Source of the DNA: Trebonia sp963795335 | Lineage (GTDB): Bacteria; Actinomycetota; Actinomycetes; Streptosporangiales; Streptosporangiaceae | Length of the DNA: 64,000 nucleotides | Reading direction: 5' to 3' | Assembly (NCBI GenBank): GCA_963795335.1 | Contig: CAWCHI010000015.1 | Span: forward strand, 62,001 to 126,000 | Shown here: positions 60,962 through 64,000 of the stretch, in pieces | Position numbering within the stretch: the stretch's first letter is position 1 | Layout of the letters: each line of letters starts with the position of its first letter | Program-made: the position numbers and the translations under genes | Notes under the pieces: model-generated | Seen by the model: only the letters and a program-made list of their open reading frames with translations | Databases searched by the model: none | What the model was told of the DNA's origin: nothing

Positions 60962-63147
60962 ATGAAGCAGATTGCGCAGAACTACAAGTCGGGTGAGCTG
61001 GCCGTCCTCGACGTGCCGGCTCCGGTCTGCCGCCCCGGCGGCGTGCTGGTCCGGTCGCTGTTCTCGCTGATCTCGACCGGCACCGAGATGATGAAGGTCG
61101 TCGAGGCGAGCATGTCGATGGTGGGCATGGCCCGGGCCCGGCCGGACCAGGTGCAAAAAGGTGATCGACCAGGTGCAGCAGCAGGGGCTGTCCACCACCT
61201 ACAAGAAGGTGATGAACAAGCTCGACTCCTACACCCCGCTCGGCTACTCGCTGTGCGGCGTGGTCACCGAGGTCGGCCGCGGCGCCGAGGAGTTCAAGGT
61301 CGGCCAGCTGGTCGCGTGCGCGGGCAACGAGCAGGCGCTGCACGCCGAGTACAACTGGGTGCCGGTCAACCTGTGCGCCGCCGTCCCCGACGGGGTGCTG
61401 CCCGAGCACGCCGCGTTCGCCACCGTGGCCTCCATCGCCATGCAGGGCGTGCGCCGGGCCGAGGTGCAGCTGGGCGAGACGGCGGCCGTCATCGGCCTCG
61501 GCCTGATCGGCCAGCTGGTCGTCCGGCTGCTGGCGGCGGCCGGGCGTGCAGGCGATCGGCATCGACCCGGTCGCCTGACCGCTGCCGGCTGGCGGAGAAG
61601 GCGGGCGCCGTCGCCTGCGGGTCGCCCGACGACCTGGACAGCGTGCTGGCCGAGCTGGCCAAGATCACCAGCGGCCGCGGCGCGGACCACGTGTTCCTGT
61701 CGGCTGGCGGCAACAGCAACGGCCCGGTCGAGGCGGCGGTGAAGCTGGCCCGGGACCGCGCCCGGGTCATCGACATCGGCAAGATGAAGCTCGACCTGCC
61801 GTGGAACGCCTACTACGAGAAGGAGCTCGACGTCCGGTTCTCCCGTTCCTACGGACCGGGCCGGTACGACACCCGCTACGAGCTCGACGGCATCGACTAC
61901 CCGGCCGGCTACGTCCGCTGGACCGAGAAGCGGAACCTGGAGTCGTTCCTCGACCTGGTCGCGCGCAACGAGCTCGAGGTGGCGTACGCTCATCGACGGC
62001 GTCTTCCCGATGGACGGAGGCGGCCAAGGTCTACGGGGACCTCAAGTCGGGCGAGCTGAAGGCGATCGGGGTGCTGCTCGAGTACCCGGTTCCGGCCGAA
62101 GGACGCGCCCGCCCCGGCGACGAAGCGGGTGCTGCCGGGCGCGAAGCCCACCTCCGTTCGGACTACTACGGGCGGACCGCAGGACCGGATCGCGATCGGC
62201 TTCGTGGGAGCGGGCAACTACGCCAGCTCCATGCTGCTGCCGCACCTGGCCAAGCTGCCGGCGGCCAACCTCGCGCACGTGGCCACCACCAAGTCGCTGT
62301 CGGCGGTCAACGCGCAGAAGAAGTTCGGCTTCGTCACCGCCTCGACCGACTCCGACTCGGTCTTCGAGGACGAGTCGCTCGACGCCATCTTCATCGTGAC
62401 CAGGCACGCCACTCACGCCAAGCTGGTCTGCCGCGCGCTCGAGACCGGCAAGGCGGTCTTCGTCGAGAAGCCGCTCGCGCTGACCCGCGCGGAGACCGAC
62501 CAGATCGCCGAGACGATCGAGAAGACCGGGAACGACCGGCTCATGGTCGGCTTCAACCGCCGCTTCGCCCCGCTGCTGACCGCGATGCGCAAGGACTTCG
62601 GCGCGGCCGCGCGCTACCGCCGTCGACCCGCTACCTGGTCAACGCGGGCCCGCTGGCCACGGACAGCTGGTACCTGAACGAGGAGGCCGAGGGATCGCGC
62701 TTCGCCGGCGAGGGCGGCCACTTCATCGACACGCTCAGCTGGTGGGCCGACTCCCTGGTCGAAGAGGTCTACGCGGTCGCGCGGGCCGGACAAGGGCGAT
62801 GTCCAGGCCACGCTTCCGCTTCGCCAGCGGCGCGTCCGGCACGATCGCCTACCTGACCGGCGGCAACGCCCGGTTCCCGAAGGAGACGATGGACGTCACC
62901 GGCGGGGGCCGGTCCGCCCGGCTGGACAACTTCAAGTCGGCCACGGTGTGGACCGGGCGTGGCAAGTCCGCCACCAAGGCGCGCGGCGGCCAGGACAAGG
63001 GCCAGCAGGCCGAGATGGCCGCGTTCGTCGAGGCGGTCCGGACCGGCGGCCCCGATGCCGATCAGCGCCGATTCCCTGCTCGCCACCACCCGGGCCACCA
63101 TCGCGGTCGGTGAGAGCCTGCTCAGCGGTCGTCCGGAGCGGGTGTGA
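60962..63147 (+). CDS. Bi-domain oxidoreductase: zinc-type dehydrogenase plus Gfo/Idh/MocA domain (about nine frame breaks)
   Basis: ATG 60962 follows CCGAGGGATCTTC. Domain 1 (MDR alcohol-dehydrogenase-like): VPAPVCRPGGVLVRSLFSLISTGTEMMKVVEAS, LGYSLCGVVTEVGRGAEEFKVGQLVACAGNEQALHAEY, TAAVIGLGLIGQLVVRLLAAAG and GADHVFLSAGG. Domain 2 (Gfo/Idh/MocA): IAIGFVGAGNYASSMLLPHLAKLP, FIVTRHATHAKLVCRALETGKAVFVEKPLALT with the EKP motif, then GGHFIDTLSWWADSLVEEV. Frame breaks lie near 61158, 61548, 61577, 61990, 62020, 62110, 62630, 62790 and 63050. Several are clear extra bases (for example five A for four). Such two-domain enzymes occur in heparinase-linked polysaccharide loci. Total about 725 residues. 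Confidence 0.85.
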
Positions 63148-64000
63148 GCGGTCGCCCGGGCCTCGAGCATCGGCTGGTACGCGCGGCGTCTCGGCCGGAT
63201 GTCGCCGCCGAGATCGGCTGGCGCGTCCGCGAGCAGGCGCTGCGCCGGGCCTGGGTCGCGACGCCAGGTGCGGCCGGACGAGCTGGCCGGGCTGCCCCGG
63301 CTGACCGCGGTGCGGCCGGCCGTCGAGCGCCGGTTCACCTCGCCGCTGCCGCCCTCCGCTGCGGCGGCCGTGCCCGGACGGGGCCCGGGCGGCGGTCATC
63401 GCGGACGGCCGACCGGCTGCTCAAGGGCGAGTGGGAGATGCTCGGCGTGCGTCAGGACCGACATGAAGCAGCCTGACTGGTTCCACGACCCGGTCACTGG
63501 CCGCCGGTCGGCGCCCGCGGCCGTACGCGTTCAGCCTCGACCAGCGCGACGAGTCGGCGGTCGGCAACATCAAGCAGGTCTGGGAGGTCAACCGGCTGCA
63601 GCACCTGACGCTGCTGGCGGTGGCCTGGTACCTGACCGGCACGGACGCCTACGCGGAGCGGGTCGCCGACCAGCTCCAGTCATGGTGGCGGGAGAACCCG
63701 TTCCTGTCCGGGATCAACTGGACGAGCGGCATCGAGCTCGGCGTCCGGCTGATCAACTTCGCCTGGATCAGGCGGCTGCTCGACGGCTGGGCGCCGGTCG
63801 CGGACCTGTTCGAAGCGCAATGACCTGGCCCTGCGCCAGCTTCGCTGGCATCAGGAGTACCTGGCGGCGTTCGAGAGCAGGGGTTCGTCGGCCAATAACC
63901 ACGTGATCGCCGAGGCGGCCGGCGCAGCTCGCGGCGAGCTGCGCCTTCCCCTGGTTCCCGGAGAGCGAGCGGTGGCGGCGCGACTCGCTCGCGCTGCTGG
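63144..64000 (+). CDS. Heparinase II/III-family-like protein, 3' end outside the window, frame broken
   Basis: GTG 63144 overlaps the oxidoreductase stop (GTGA) and reads MSGRPGLEHRLVRAASRPDVAAEIGWRVREQALRRAW. The coherent reading continues in shifting frames: DQRDESAVGNIKQVWEVNRLQHLTLLAVAWYLTGTDAYAERVADQLQSWWRENPFLSGINWTSGIELGVRLINFAWIRRLLDGWAPVADLFE, then DLALRQLRWHQEYLAAFESRGSSANNHVIAEAAG and the window end. KQVWEVNR, INWTSGIELGVRLI and SSANNHVIAEA are typical of the alpha/alpha-toroid N-terminal domain of heparinase II/III-like lyases linked to glycan loci. The beta-sandwich end is not in view. Confidence 0.8.

Overview
The window comes from a high-GC actinobacterium. Nearly every third codon position is G or C, GTG starts and 4-base GTGA/ATGA overlaps are frequent, and several gene neighbourhoods are characteristic of the phylum: proC followed by an excisionase-type HTH gene and the 32-codon ribosomal protein bS22, rex-hemA-hemC-hemD-hemB, TlpA-ResB-CcsA, bldC, DUF4229, and MurT-GatD. 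Nothing in the sequence fixes the order or genus. I saw no tRNA, rRNA, CRISPR array or insertion sequence.

Layout. 1-4566: two poorly characterised proteins, then murT-gatD (lipid II amidation). 4575-7669: DsrE-family protein, nitrobindin, Fur-family regulator, YgfZ. 7879-11761: proline dehydrogenase and proC (overlapping), an AcuC-type deacetylase, an HTH regulator, bS22. 11982-22304: the redox and heme block, with an unusual ABM-domain/low-complexity/glutaredoxin fusion, rex under its own Rex operator, hemA (carrying two in-frame GC-rich repeats), hemC, hemD, hemB, a PrimPol-like gene coupled to hemL. 22375-26482: phosphatase and a cytochrome c maturation operon (TlpA, ResB, CcsA) without the usual ccdA. 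26493-32940: a PLDc_N membrane protein, a putative zinc metalloprotease with a small partner, bldC, threonine dehydratase, DUF4229, a sulfurylase-like/APS kinase fusion and a methyltransferase. 33111-41439: methyltransferase, anchored protein, epimerase, mfd, a SurA-like lipoprotein and mazG.

41440-64000 is an accessory surface-polysaccharide locus: a structured leader, a polyprenyl-phosphate sugar transferase, an ECF sigma factor, a nucleotidyltransferase, PIG-L deacetylase, a PhyH-type oxygenase, pyruvyltransferase, GT2/GT4/GT4/GT25 glycosyltransferases, two divergent sugar C-methyltransferases, Wzy- and Wzx-like membrane proteins, asparagine synthase, a GH12-like lipoprotein, a glycosyltransferase remnant, a bi-domain oxidoreductase and a truncated heparinase-like gene. 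Together these could make, modify, flip, polymerise and trim a methylated and pyruvylated glycan.

Reading frames are repeatedly broken by single-base indels in 1-5.8 kb and 61-64 kb, and singly at about 6.28, 27.2, 27.7, 29.09, 31.2-31.4, 43.06, 44.97 and 46.48 kb. The protein sequence resumes in a neighbouring frame each time, so I treat these mostly as sequence or assembly error and annotate each gene across its breaks. The block 6.6-26.9 kb is clean.
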